A stretch of 64,000 bases of DNA from Aphis gossypii. Taxonomy: Eukaryota > Arthropoda > Insecta > Hemiptera > Aphididae. The notes beneath the pieces are model-generated. The model ran no database searches. It was not told the DNA's origin and saw only the letters and a program-made list of their open reading frames with translations. Within the stretch, counting starts at the first letter, position 1. Every line of letters starts with the position of its first letter. The translations under genes and the position numbers were made by a program. The stretch covers positions 43,686,351 to 43,750,350 of the forward strand of contig NC_065533.1 of the NCBI RefSeq assembly GCF_020184175.1, given 5' to 3'. Shown one piece after another: positions 46,485 through 61,400 of this stretch.

Positions 46485-49400
46485 CAAATAAAGCAACAAA
46501 TATTAAAAATTCGTTTTTTATATTTCTTTAGGTTTCGCGTTTCGAAAAATATCTAAATTTTTTACATACCTCTAAAACAGTTTTTAGATTAATGAAATAT
46601 TGATTTTTCGATATCTATGCAAGTTTTATAAGTATATATATTTTTTAAATAATAAAGCAATTCTATTTACTTGTCTCTGTTCCACAATGTATTTATCAGG
46701 TATGCTTGTTATGTTCGACCCATCACGTTCCCAAGAAAATCTAATCATTGGAGCGCCTACTGCTCGACAATGAAGTTTAGCTGACATACCAGCGTTGCTA
46801 GCAGTTTTTGATTCATTTTCCATAGTTAGTATCTCAGGTTTATCTGTAGCACACACAATTTCGATAAATTGGTAAAAAAAAATAATTTTAATAATTTAGT
46901 TATTTTGTTTTATGGGCTTATGATTGTTGAATTATATTTTATAAAATGTGTGAGATATTATAATATAGTGTTGAGTATGTACCTATTGATTTAAAAGTAT
47001 TAAAAAAAAAACCATTACTTACGTTCAACAATCAACATCACAGAATGCGACGATTCGTTCCCTATACCATTGTTAACGACGCAATAGAATAGTCCACTAT
47101 CGAATTGTGTTGCATTCAAAATAGTCAAGTATGAAGTAGTATTTTTAAGTAATATCGATGTGCGTTCGTCAAAGAAAAAATTCGGGCGCGTCCAGCTTAT
47201 GTGATCGGGACCTAACGGATAACCATCTATTTGACACCAAAGCAGTGCATCGTCACCCTGGCTTACAATAACACCACTTGAAGTATTAGTAATAGTTGCT
47301 CGATCTAAAAAAACAAAAACAAAAAAAAAAAAAATACGCATAAATTATATATGCATTATATATAGTTAATGAATATAAATTTTTTAAAAAAAGCATCTTA
47401 TAAAATTAAAACGGTTACCTAAATACGATTGAAATGTGTAGTGGGATTATGGCGTAACATAATATAATAATGTTTATATTCATAATATTATTATAAAAGA
47501 TGATTATATTATAAGCATAAAATAAAAAAAAAATTAAATCATAATACTTTATTTTAAAGATTAAGAATTTAGATAGCTTTAAAACTGCATTGATCGGTCA
47601 ATATATAGATATAAATTTTTGTTCTTCAAATAATCAATTACGATTTTAAAAATATTTAAAATACTTATCATCACAAATGCTTACGTTTTACTGATATTAT
47701 AAACCAAATTGTTGAAGACCCTTCAGTATTGCTCGCCTCACAGGTGTAATTTCCAGCGTCGTCACGGAATACACCGGTAATATTTATATTGGAATCTTGT
47801 ACACGCCGGTTGTGTATTGAATACAACGGTTTGTTGTTTTTTAACCACTTATACGTGATCTGTGATGGCTGTCCTTTTGCCTGCAGCGTGATGAATATGT
47901 TATCCCCTTCTGTATACGTAATTAAGTCGGGATACGAATCAAAAGTTGGTTTGTCTGAAAAAATAATTATTTAAATATTTTCATAGCCATTCCTTTACAT
48001 AATTTAATTTCATTTTGTATTGTGATTTAAACACGTATAAAATGCAATAATATTTCGATTGGTTAACAATACTAATATAAATGAGTAGTGGGTATATCGA
48101 ATATGCTGATGGAAATAATTGAACAAAATGTACTGTTATTATTTTTTTTTCCATTTGTTTGTTTTTTTTTTTTAACCAATGTAAATTAATAATAAATAAA
48201 ATATAACAAAATATTAGATCTATGTAGGTTATAAAAAAGCTATCAGAAGTAATATCGTTATTTTATTTTTCCGTGAAAATTGGTATACATCGTCTGATAT
48301 TTATTTGGTAAAATTATTATGTTACTAAATACAGTATAGGCATAATATATAACATTAAAAGTATTTAAAAAATTCGATTTATATAAATGCTCAATGCAGA
48401 TTCAGTAAAAATGTAGGTCAAACTTTTAACAGTAAAAAAAAGGTTTTACACTCGTACATCGTCATAGTACGTAAATTAAAAATAATAAAAAGAGAAAATC
48501 GAGCAAATGAAGGTAGTAAGCTAACAATATTATTGAAGCCGGTAAATAAATTATAAAAATAGAGAGTGCAGAAAACCTAAGGGGTTTTAAAAACAAATTA
48601 TAGTCAATTGAATAATATACAAATATAAATTTCCGAAAATGCTTAAAGAAAAAAAATGTTTTAAATAAGTAGTAAGGAAAATATCTTTAAAAACTCGGAG
48701 ACCTTGTACTCAAACAGTATATATGCTTTATTGTTGCACGGATAATATAAATTTAACAGTTGTGCGTGTAATACAATACAATACAGACTATACAATATTT
48801 TCGCCTTTGCCGTTTTGTGTGTGAGTTATATTAATAATAGAAACTACGTTTTTCATGGGAAATAGATAATAGTAACCACAATTTAGATTTCGAATGAAAA
48901 TGATACATTTCACCGTGATCGAGGTCGACGTGAGTCGTCCCTTAAACCCTGATACAAATAATAATACAGTATATTATTGTAGATAAGTAAATTTGTCCGC
49001 TACAACGTATATATAAAATCCCCCGTAAGTCACGTAGTAATCGGGTGGGGTTTTTTTTTTTATTTTCGGTTACTAATAAAATTGTTTGGGCATCCGAATT
49101 GGCTTCCATAGACAGGCTACGATTCATGATTGATAAAAGTGACATGGAATTGGTCCCTCGAATAAGTGATGTAAGTAGCACGCTTAGAATTCGTATACCA
49201 ACATAATATATTATTATGTATAAATATTTAAATCGATTTTTAAAAGAGGATTTAAGTTTAAAGCCAATTTACTATTATCTATTATATAAATATATACTAT
49301 GTATATTATATATATATGTATAATTTACTATTATCTATTATTTTATATTTTATTAATTATAAAAGGTAAATTATCAATAAATTTAAAACACTCGTAACTT

Positions 49401-52400
49401 AAACAAAACTGTTAAGATAAATGCAATTTAATATACCAATATAATATTATACTGTTTTGCAGTCTATACGTCATGGTCTGTTGATCATTTTAAAAAACTA
49501 TTAATATTAGTAGAGAAAAAAAGAATAAAATAGAATTGGTAAAAAAAATTCGTTATCAGTATTAAGCAATTGTGCAACACGTATTTGATCAGATCCTATT
49601 AATAGTATTGTTACCATCATTCATGATTCGATCATGGATTATTTCGGATAAAACTCAGGAGTATAGGTAGTAAATTCGGTGCAGTAATCTGTAAATCTCA
49701 GTATCAAACATTGTGACATGTAATATTATGGCGACAAGAGAGTTTTTAGACTTTCGTTTGTAGAAAAACAAGATTAAAATAGTTAAGTTGAATATAATGT
49801 TATGCACACACCGTTAAGTATTAAAATGTCAGTAATAATATACAAATCAATTATAAATAAAAATTATATAATAACAGCTCAATTATCAGTAAAGTTTATT
49901 TTGATAACACTTCATCACTGAAAAGGACACCGTGAATTGTAATTTATGTGTTTGATTCAATAACAAATTATTACATAGGGAATCTAAGCGGAGATAGTGG
50001 TAACGGCGTATTAGTTAAAATTAATTGTTGCTATTCAATAAAATATTTCATATCATATTATTGTTGTTATAAACACATAAGTCAATACAAACATAAAGTA
50101 GATTATTGTTATAAATATTAAATAGGTTCGTAGTATACATTATTTGGAATTGGTCTAAATATTTTGAAACTTTCATTGTGTATAGAGAATAATGATATAC
50201 ATAATTGTAAAAAGTTAAATAACTCCAAAAGTTAATATTTCCTAAAATACTACAAAATATTAACGAAATTACGTTAAAGAATAAATTGTTATTTTTTTGT
50301 TAAATATCTAATTTCGACTAATTGCGTAATTAATTTTAAACGCTAAACTTTTTATTTATCCTTGCAAAACCAACTTATGAGGAATCTTGTATTACATTCT
50401 CAAGCCTTTAGTATAAAAATGTAAAATTTTTTAAATTTTAAACTACACAATTGTTTGTTTATTTCATGACTTTAATGAATTTCCTAAAAACATGAACTTT
50501 AAAAATTTTAAACCACCCTAAAAGTTGAAGACTAAAGCATTTTAACTACTCCTAAAAAAGTAATATCAGAGATACAACATAAATGTAAAACTTATACAAT
50601 CACATTCCGTCCAAATTCTCAGAATACTAAAGATGACTTGAACCTTGAAATATATCCACTTACGATCACCACTCAAAGGTTAGGTAATTATCAGAAATGG
50701 ATGCTACTTCATCCAGGATGTAAGAAGTTTTAAGTTTTATTTTTGTTTATGTTTTGAAAATTAAAATGAATAAAAACGAAATCAGAACCAGATAGAGTAC
50801 ACTATGTCACTATATTATCTCAAGCTTATTTCTTCGAGCGTTTCTATATACGAAAGTCGTAGTTCAACGATTCGTAAAATATTATAAAAAATAATCAAGA
50901 GTAGTGTTTTTGATATCATATATCAACCAACAAATATTAATTTAACAATACATTTCAATTTTATCTTCCTGTTATAAATTGGGCATTGTTTTTAATTTGT
51001 TATATATCACCGTTGGCTATAAATGATTTCATTTATTTTTGTTTACCGGTATAGGTAGATACTATTGTTTACCCATTTGCTGAATCGTATACATTGAAAT
51101 TTAAAGTAAAGGTTTTATGTTAATTTTTTAAAAAAAAAAAACAAGATACTAATATTTCTCTCTGGAAAAAAACGAGCAGAATATATTTTAAGAAGATGTT
51201 GAGTAAAATTCTTACAATGCCTTGATACTAACTTATAACCTAGTATAAGTTATTGTACGTTATAATAATATAATACCACTATTATAGTGAATCACAAAAA
51301 AATATATTTGCAGAAAAATGTGTATTAATGATGGCAAAAACACTGTAATGGGGTACGTAAGAGTCGCGATTATTATAAATTTAAATATTTTTGAAAACAG
51401 ATTGTTTTTATTTTAAACATTAAAAAATCCACCTTACCTAACAAACACTGTTTCATGATTTACATATTGTCGTATAATATTATATTTATAGTCATATTTT
51501 ACACTCGATATATATTATATAATAAATGGTAGATTTGGCAATAATTATTGTGAGTTCGTAGATTTAAATAATAATACGTCATATCTGCTTGTTGTAACAG
51601 AACTGCAGCACTCTAAAGCTTTATCATATACTGTCGTCAACGTATTAGTTAATGTCAATTTACACATCGTTATCAACAATACTAATAAAATTAACTACGA
51701 ATCGAAGAATTTTAGATTACCAGAAAACACATTCTTTAAAAAGCTTAAATATATAATGTGTACATTTTGATAACATTCGATTAAAGGCTTTAAGGCTCAT
51801 ACAGAAGTTTTCACATGTTGACGTATTTTTAATTTATAACCCGTTGTCATACCAAGTATACGTATAAAAGTATAATAATATTGTATTTGATTAAAAGTAT
51901 CTAATATTCTAATATAATATATTTAAATGTATACCGATTTTCAAATGTCGAAATGTGAAAAAAAGTTAATAATTTCATTTCATTCGAATTGGATATACAC
52001 AACTCACGTATAATTCTCCGTACACGAATCGCTGAATAAAATATATGTAGGTACTAGCTGGAACCTGCATCTATATATGTACCTATTTGACAAATTTACT
52101 AAAACGGAAAAAAAAGTAGCCCAATAGTGAAAAAATTATGGTGCTTATAAATTTTGGTATCACACACTACTCAAATGACATCACCGTAATATTATGATAT
52201 TTATAACTACTTACGATATACGTTGAGCGTGACATCTTTGTTTAAGCTTTTGGACATTGGCGAATTGTAGGCTTGGCACTTGTACATTCTGCCGTCCATT
52301 TCGGACGTTATGTTGATGGTCAGCTGTATTGTGGACAGCTTGCCGCCGTATAGCCCGGGCTTGGTGAAGCTGTATACATCCTCGGTGACCTGCAAATTCT

Positions 52401-55400
52401 GGTGCCACCATTTCATCTTTACCGGCGGATTGCTGGAGGTCGCCTCACACGTGAGTGTAGCCTGCACGCCCGGCTTGAGGTGCATCGGTTCGTGCTTGAT
52501 GTTTAATTGATCGGGTAAAACTATATGAGATAATAAATAGATCGATGTGAGTTAAATCACAAGTAATTAACCATATTTTTTTTTTAAACATTCTCTTAAA
52601 GGATAACAAGGAAACCGTTTTCCGAACAGTACTAACGATAAAAACGTCAGTGGCGCAAAAGGATTATTTCTATTTTTTTTTTTTTTTTTATCAGCTTAAA
52701 AGTATCGACTTAATAACAGTGCAATATTAATTTTGTCAAACATAACGCTACAATAATTCATACCGGTCACATAATCAATAGAATGGTAGGCATACTATTT
52801 AGGAGTTAAAAAACATAATAAATAATCGCGCGTTGAGTTAACCTGTAAAACGAGCCGACTAACCCGTTAAATCGTGTTCGGCTTTAATATAAATCGTAAT
52901 AATAATACATCGTATATGTGTGTATATAAACAAACGCAACACAATCATCCCACCACTATATAATGAAATGTCCGTTACCGCAACTGACAGGGATACTGCA
53001 GCAAAGCTATAGCTTAGGACGCTTACGTCAATGCAATAAGTGCACATCCCTAGTAAAACTAAAACGGACTGTAAGACGTAACGACACGATTTAAATATTT
53101 AGTTTTTATTGGTTTTTAAACGTCCGGCCGTGTACCGTCATCAAAAATACGTAAACGTCTCCGTCACTATATAATTTATTATAACGCGCAGCCACGGCTG
53201 TAATACAATGACCGCGGTGACAATAATTAGCAGTAATCATTATACCAAAACACGACGATATTATGTAGGTACCTAGGTATTATAATATTATTTTTACGAC
53301 GACGGTAGTAAAATTATTATTGTAGTAGTAGTACCTAGTAGTTTTAGTCGTTCGGTGACTGAATATAATATTATTATTATTTTAATATCGACGAAGATTT
53401 CGACAAGTCGGCGAGGTGTGCGAGTGGGCGCCGTCGCGGAGAGCGCAGCGGTGGCTGTAAACAGATATACTCGTAATATAAGCCCCCGCGTGCCGCGATC
53501 TGCGCCTTACACATAAGTGGCCGAGAGTGGGCGCTTTCCGCTTTCGAGCGATAATATTATTATTATACGATCTCGATAATCTATACAATATATTATTATT
53601 ATTATTATGCCGTTTCGCGTGATCGGACGAGTGCAACTCGAATTCAATAATATAGACCAAACAGTAGGCGCACTCGACCCGCGACGCGTATAAATTATAT
53701 GCGTGTTTGTTATGGTGTGTGTGCGTGTGTAAATAGCGGTGTGTTCGGTGCACACACCGGACGCGACTCATCGAGATTGGGTGCACTTGGGTAATCGTCT
53801 GGATGATGACGTATTAAAAATAATTATGTAAGGACCAGAGTCCGCCGCGAAACTGCATAATAATATACGTCCAACGGCTGCCCACCGTAATCGTACGAAC
53901 AAAAACTGCATCGGTCCACACTACCTATATAGGTATACCTATTATTTGAATTGAATCGGTTGGCGATTTGTTTTTCTCGCATAGCAGTGCGACGACGACC
54001 GTGCGATATTATTATTATTATTATTATTACAATTATACTATAACCGAACGTTTTTCTGCTTTTGTTATTCAAATTTAATTTCGTAAGTGGGCGGTACCGC
54101 GACCGTCGAGTTTTACATTCGAAGCGGGGCGAATAAGCTGCAGCTATATAGAGTGCCTCTACCTACGCCGTGAACGACGACTGTTTTTCTCGGCAAATGT
54201 GCGTTCGGGGACAATATTGTAAAAACTATTTCTATAACAATATATATTTTTTTCCCGAAGTCCGATTTCCCGACGACGGGCGAGGCGTACAAACTACACA
54301 ACGCGGACTCCGAACCGTTTAGTATCTTATTAACGTCGTAAGTCTATGTTAAAAATTAAAATTATAATTACTTATTGAATCTCGTTAGTAGCACGTCACG
54401 ATTAATTAGCGTATACGTCAACTTTCAATTATTGTATGCTAAGTATTCGGAAAACATAAATAATTAATGCACGAGAAACATTATCGTGATTCAATAATAT
54501 TCTTAATTCTTGACGTATTTTTACGCGTTATGATCTCACTAAACATTTCCCCGTCGCAGCTTACCAACGAATGGTTTCCTTTTTTTTTTCAATTAGTATT
54601 TATATATTTATACATATATATACGAGTATATATATATTAAGTTTGTTTTACTTAACAATATGTTATGCTATAGTATTATCTTAGTAAATGTAGTTGATCT
54701 TACATAGGACTTTGAGTTTCTGTGTTTTCATCAAAGGAACTGTTAAAGCCGGATGAGTCACTTCACATTTATAAGTAGCATCATTATCCATATAATTGAC
54801 CACGAATTCCAATTCAGACGAAACCGAATTTTCCCCATTTGTTGTATGTGACGGCTGAACCTAAAGAATAAAACACAATAAAATTAAATATTTTGTTAAA
54901 ATATCCCTCCTATAATCTTCTAAATAAACAATATTGCACATCAATAATTTTATACCTACATAATAATAAATACCATATATTACATCTTTTGCATTATTTT
55001 TACGTTTTTATATTTCGTTAAATATTTTTTAAAATATTGTATAAGTGTTAAAATTGATTATATTCATGTTATTTTTCATCGTTATAATGATATATTTTCT
55101 GAATGTTATAAAATAAATTACAAATATTTTAAATTTGTATTTATTGATTCGATCTTATACTTAGTTACTTATTTATATTTAATTGAACAATTCTTGCTCA
55201 TTCTATTAATAGTTAATTAGTACAAATTATAATGATTCAAATCGTTTGACGTTTTAGTAATATAATAGCCCACGCAAATGATTGGCCATATGTTGAAATC
55301 ACGACACAATCAAGAACATTTTGATTAGAATTTAATTTTAGAAATTGTAGTACCATTTCTCGATTTAACATTGTCTTTTGTTATATTTCATGATATTACA

Positions 55401-58400
55401 TAATATGTTTAAATGTTTCAATATAAAATACTTAGTAGCCGACAGCCATTTTGATAAAGTATTCCTTGTATGAGGTGGTTTTAAATAATTTATTCAATTA
55501 ATTGATGAAATAGGTTTTCGTCCGACTCGCGGTATTTGTGCTATACCTTCTACCACATATTATATTTTTTCTTTTGAATCATTTACAATAGTTTTTATTA
55601 TTAATGGTATGAATACAATTTCACAGTTATAGGTACTTCGATTCTTCGAATGTAATATTATAATATATACAAAGTACAGTCACACTCACACGAAATAATA
55701 TATGAATAATGCTGAATGATATATGTTACAAATTACGATTCAAAAATTATTAACGGTTATGACGGTAACTAATTTAAATTAATTTAAAATCACACAGTAC
55801 CTTTTTATCGTTTTTGAACCATGTGATTGTACCAAGTGGATTGCCGCCAGTAGACACACAAGATATTCTGTGTGTATTTCCCGATGGAATAGGATTACCG
55901 GACGACTGGTCGATTATGATCGGTGCTCCGGGCGGGTCTAAAACGTTAGAAAAATTTTATAACAGTTTATTATTTTAATATTTAATAAGTATAATATAGC
56001 TTTCATTAAAATGACGATCTCTTGTTAATAAAAAAAAAAAACTCTCTGCTGAAAAATTTTTATGTGGTGTAAACATAAAAGCAACATTTTTCTTTTAAGT
56101 CATTGACGAATTTGTCAGTGATTTTATCGAATCTATCTTTAAATGCAAAATATGCGTTGCAGGGTTTATTTCTATAATTATTTCGTGTAGTTATCAAAAA
56201 TGACTTTCTACAAAACGTTTGTGCGGTATTTTCATCATTAAAACGTTCAGGAAATCAGAAATATGACACCATTAGTAAAAATAAAAATAAATAATATTCT
56301 AAAATAATATTGCTCTACCTATAATATATTTTGTCGAGTATATCGGCTAGAGAATCGACACCTACATAATAATACTACGAATTCGTTGAAAACCTTTGAG
56401 AATTTCTACTCGACTTTTGTACACTAATTACGGTGTAGGTACTCCGTTAAGTTTAATTCACATCACCTGGATATACGATATTTGTATACCGATTTTTGAC
56501 GGATGAAATTAATAGGTCAACGGATATTGAATATCTAGGAATACTGCTCTAGACCATTTGAGCGTGTAATTTAATATACGTGTGACTTCACTACACAATC
56601 TTTGATTATATGACATATTTGTACATACATATCCGTTTGTTTTAGCGTTTTCTTCACATCTGGTCGGACTATTATACGTTAGATTACTCGTATTATTAAC
56701 AAATGTGTTTTCGTTTCGTTTTCACTAACACATGCCGTAAAATAATAATAATAATGATGATATTATAAAAGCGCGCAGTCGAACCACTGCAGGTTCACTA
56801 ATAACTCTGGCAAAATAAGACACGTAAACGAGTCATATTTCTGAACACTGTACGCAATACGCCAATGCGATAAAAAAAAAAAAAAACAACAAAAAACAAC
56901 AACAAAACAAAAGAAACCTGTACTCACGTAGAATGTTGATTTTATGAGTGCTGATAACTTTTTCGGATATGCTGTTACCGATGGACTGGCACGTGGCTTC
57001 CACGTAACGCTGTCCGGTCGGTATGACAAACGATACGTTGGATTTTGATATAAAGCTGGACTGCGGAGCGTTCATCTTAACGAAAGTACTGTTTTCTTCC
57101 ACATCACCATTCACCATCCATTTTATCATTGACGCAGGATTGCTGCGGCCGGTTTCGCAGCTTAATGTTATCAGTTCTCCTTGTTTCGCTTCAACTGGTC
57201 CCTTAATACGGACGTGAGATGGACCGACTGCACGTACGCCATGTTAAAGATTTAAGTTAATTTATTAGGTTATATTGAGATTTTGATATTGATTAGGCAG
57301 ATTAATTGACTAATTATTACTATTATTATTAAATCTTCTGATATAATAATGTTTACACAATACGCACCCAATATAAGACATTAATTATTCATTACTCGCA
57401 GAACGTAAATCTATCGACATATCCATTATTTATCTAATTTCTTATTAAAATGGATATCATTAGCTGTTTACCAAAACCTAACAATCTTGATGATAATATT
57501 TTATTCTTAAAATAAATTTTATTTATTTATCGACCCCCCCTAAATTTTATTTTTAAACTGAAGAATGTCTGGTATACGGATATAGTATATACCTACTCGT
57601 ATTTATATTTACTACACAAAATATACAAGAATTTAAAATATCTATCTTACGTGAAAATAATGAAGAATCAAATTTGTTTGGTGTTTTTTTATCGTATTAC
57701 AAGAGGTCAATGGTTTTTTATAATAGTACAGTAAAACCTTTGGGAAAAATAACACCTGTTCATATGCGTGAATCCATTGAGTTTAAGACGTCTTACACTA
57801 GCATGAGCTTTAAAACTAATAGTAATAGCACATCACTGAATCAAAGGAACCATACTTGTTCATGATAATTTACATTGAAAATACCAAACAACTTTGAATC
57901 TTAACAATACATTGAACTTTTTAAAGACTTAAGACAAATCCGTAATCAATGCCTTTAAAAAATGTTCGTTTTTTTAAAACTCGATACATTTAATTTCATA
58001 GTAGGTATATCAAAATATTTACTATATTGATGGTCTACAATTATATCATATTAAAGGATGTAGTTTTTAAATATATATAAATATATACAAACTAATATAA
58101 TATAATAGTAGGTACTGATATTGAAAAAAATAAGATATATGTTCAAACATTTTAATTAAAACTTTATATCCAAAATATGTTAGTATGTTTTAAATGTTTT
58201 TTTTTTATCCCATAAATTGTCAAAAAATAATTTAGGCCATAATATATATCATAGATAGTAATAATTTTGTGAATTCCAATTCAAAAAGTTTAATTTTTGT
58301 TCAAAACTATTGTTGAATGTATTTGTTAGAAGTGCTGAAAACAAAATAATTAACTATAACATTTGAAAGTTAAGTAACTATAGTTAATGATATAATAATA

Positions 58401-61400
58401 CTATTACTAAATTGTGATAATATGGTTATGTATTGGTCTCTAAAGGATCTTTAAGTCAATGAGTTTTATGTTGGTGAACATTCACGGTGGACTATCTGGT
58501 AGTAAATTAATTTTAGGCAACGGATAAAAATCAACAGCTTCACGATTTCTTACTCCTATTAAAAAACCATAGTCAGCATACTAATATTAATACCATAGAT
58601 AGATTTCAGAAACAAGAATACATATTTTTATGAAGAGTAACGTTATGAGTATATTAATTAGGTACTGCTATTGAGTTGGTAATCAAGCATGATTTCAGAA
58701 TAACAAAACCATGAAAATATAAAGCTATAAACGAACATCTTACTAATTAATAATTTTATTCTATCATGTTTGTGTATTTCAAGATAATACAAACCAAACA
58801 TCAAATTGTACGTTTTAATCACGTAAAAAATAATATTTATTGAACTGGAGGAAACAAATTTATGAAAATAAGAAATAAATTAACGTATTTATGCTTCAAT
58901 AATATATTTTTATTGGGGCAATTTAAACGTATTTTATTCCGTAGATAAAGATATTTTTATTAAAAATAATATTGTGATAGAGTGAAAAAAAATGTTAACT
59001 ACTTTTAATAATTCCATATTAAAAAAATAAACGAATCTAAATAAACAAGAAAATAATATGCTGCGGCAGCATTGATGCCGGTACACACAGTAGATAATTA
59101 CTACCGGAATTTTACATCACGCTTAAAAACATTAAAATATGCGTTAAAAAAAAACCGAAAAATTCTATAATATGTGTTAGAATAATCGCTTAAAGCATTA
59201 TTGCCTTTGTAATCCGTGTTTATTTAAAGAATACATTACATAAAATAAATTGAGTTAACTAAATATTTTAATTATTTCTTTCAAAAATGCATGGCTAATA
59301 AGAAAACAAAAAATATAAAATTCACGATTCGTTATTATTATAACTAAAGAATATTTTCTTTAGTGGGACGGAATTAAGTAAACGTTATGCTTATAAATTA
59401 ACTTATTAGTTATTACATTAATTAATCTTAACTCAGGCGAATCTCGGTACTCGTTGAAATAGTGTTGTCAGATATCGCTAGTTAATATACATATATATAT
59501 AATATTTGTTAGATATCCTACGGAAGTAATAGTTATGCTAATCTAAGAATCAGATCAGGAACCGCTTAAAAATCGTATGAAATGGATTGCTAAAACATAT
59601 GAATAAAAACTCCAAAGTTGCAGTTGAAAATGTATTTTGTGGATAATGTGTAAAGTTATACACGCTCGAGTTTTCTAGTAGGTATCTACACCAAACATTC
59701 ATATACACGAACACAAAATTCTACATTTTTTTAAATTTATGATTTGTCTATTTTTATTAATTAAAAAATAAAAAATATGTAAATATAAGGTATGAATTTT
59801 TTTAAGGTACCTATATCTATATTAATATAATTAATATTATTTTTAAATCGATGGTCAATTTATTTTGTTCTTAATAAAGCCGAAAAAGTTTGTCAAAAAA
59901 TAGTCTACTACTCGTATTACTACCTGACGGGTACGATGATAAGCAATAATAATAACTAATAATATTCCTAAAGATAATAAACTATTTATGAAAACATTAC
60001 CACTAAAAAAAAAAAAAAAAAAAATGCAATTCGCCGATTGAAAACCCTTCCCAAATGTGCTTGAACAATATTTCGTGTTGCACAACAATGAATTCATTCA
60101 CATAATTTGAGGTAAAATAAACATGTACGTATAAAGTGTACCTGCATGCGTTCAGTTGAGCCAACACAAATGTTAATTACACTGGAAATGAAAAAAATAA
60201 CACTTACATGACACTGAGAGTACAACGTCAGCATATTGAGGAAGTGGGCTAATTGAGTTTTTTGCTTCACAGCGAAATCTTGCGTTGTTGTCCGAGACAT
60301 TAGCTGTGAATGAGTACGTGCTCTCCGACTTTTTTTCCGTTGTGCTGAAATTTGTGTTAGACGTGATTATTATTCAAGAAAACTACACACATAAAATAAT
60401 AATATACACTGTTAATAGGAACACTTTTGTCACAACTTCAATATTATTTTGTTTAAAAACTAGACGATTGAAAATAAATTCATTTTATTTATAAGTGTTA
60501 ATAGTATGTCTACTATAGTATAGTATATGATATAATATGTAAGTAAGTAAATATTACTATTAAAGAACCATTGATAAAATACGCTTTGTTTTATTTTGCG
60601 GTGGATAAGTAACGCAATAAATTTCGTTCAATCGTAAGATTTTGATGTAATAAATCAAACTAATTCAATCAATATAATTTTGAAATAATAACGTAATTTA
60701 AATGTACACACCTGTAAACTTTGTGAATCATTTGGTCGTTCTTGAACCACGTAAGTTGTGCTGGTGGATTTCCAGCTTTAGATTCACAATGTAGACTTAC
60801 GTGTGTTCCTTTTTCTAAAATATCACCTTCATTGTATCCATCAATGTGAGGAGCTCCCGGTGGATCTAAGTAAATTACATTACACTCGTCGATATTGTTA
60901 TATTTCAATATTTAACTTTGAAAAATATTAATATGTTTTTGTGGACAAAAATTAAATACCTGACGCTTTACAATTACTTTTAGAGCTATATAAATTATTA
61001 TGATATATTATTTAATAAATAAATAAGAAAATATATTCAAATTATCAAACTATATTTAACAAGTGATTTACAAACTTTAGCCTATTATTCAATTCAACTG
61101 TTGCTGGAGTAACCTTTAAATTATAAGAACGCTAAAAGTTCGTTCAAGTAAATAATTTATAAGTTATAACAACGTTATCGTTATATATCTCTCTCACGAT
61201 ATTTGTTTAATGCAAATAGATTATAGTTTTGGACGGTCACAAGTCCTTTATTGACTATTCTTGTTTTTTATTACTAGAAACGTTTAGTATTTGTGTACCT
61301 ACGTAAAGTTTGTTTGCGATGAATTTATGTTCAGCATATAATGTAGTTTAATTATTACTATTTATGCTTGTATATTTTACCTTTTAGTTACTTTACCTTT

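Noticed and set aside
48942..49181. Possible alternative exon in the largest intron (frame with MNRSLSMEANSDAQTILL)
   Set aside because: No matching acceptor/donor pair in phase and no Ig-like signature.
53382..53786. 134-codon frame in the CpG-rich intron
   Set aside because: Composition-driven His/Arg/Tyr-rich text with no domain and an overlapping rival frame; no splice support.
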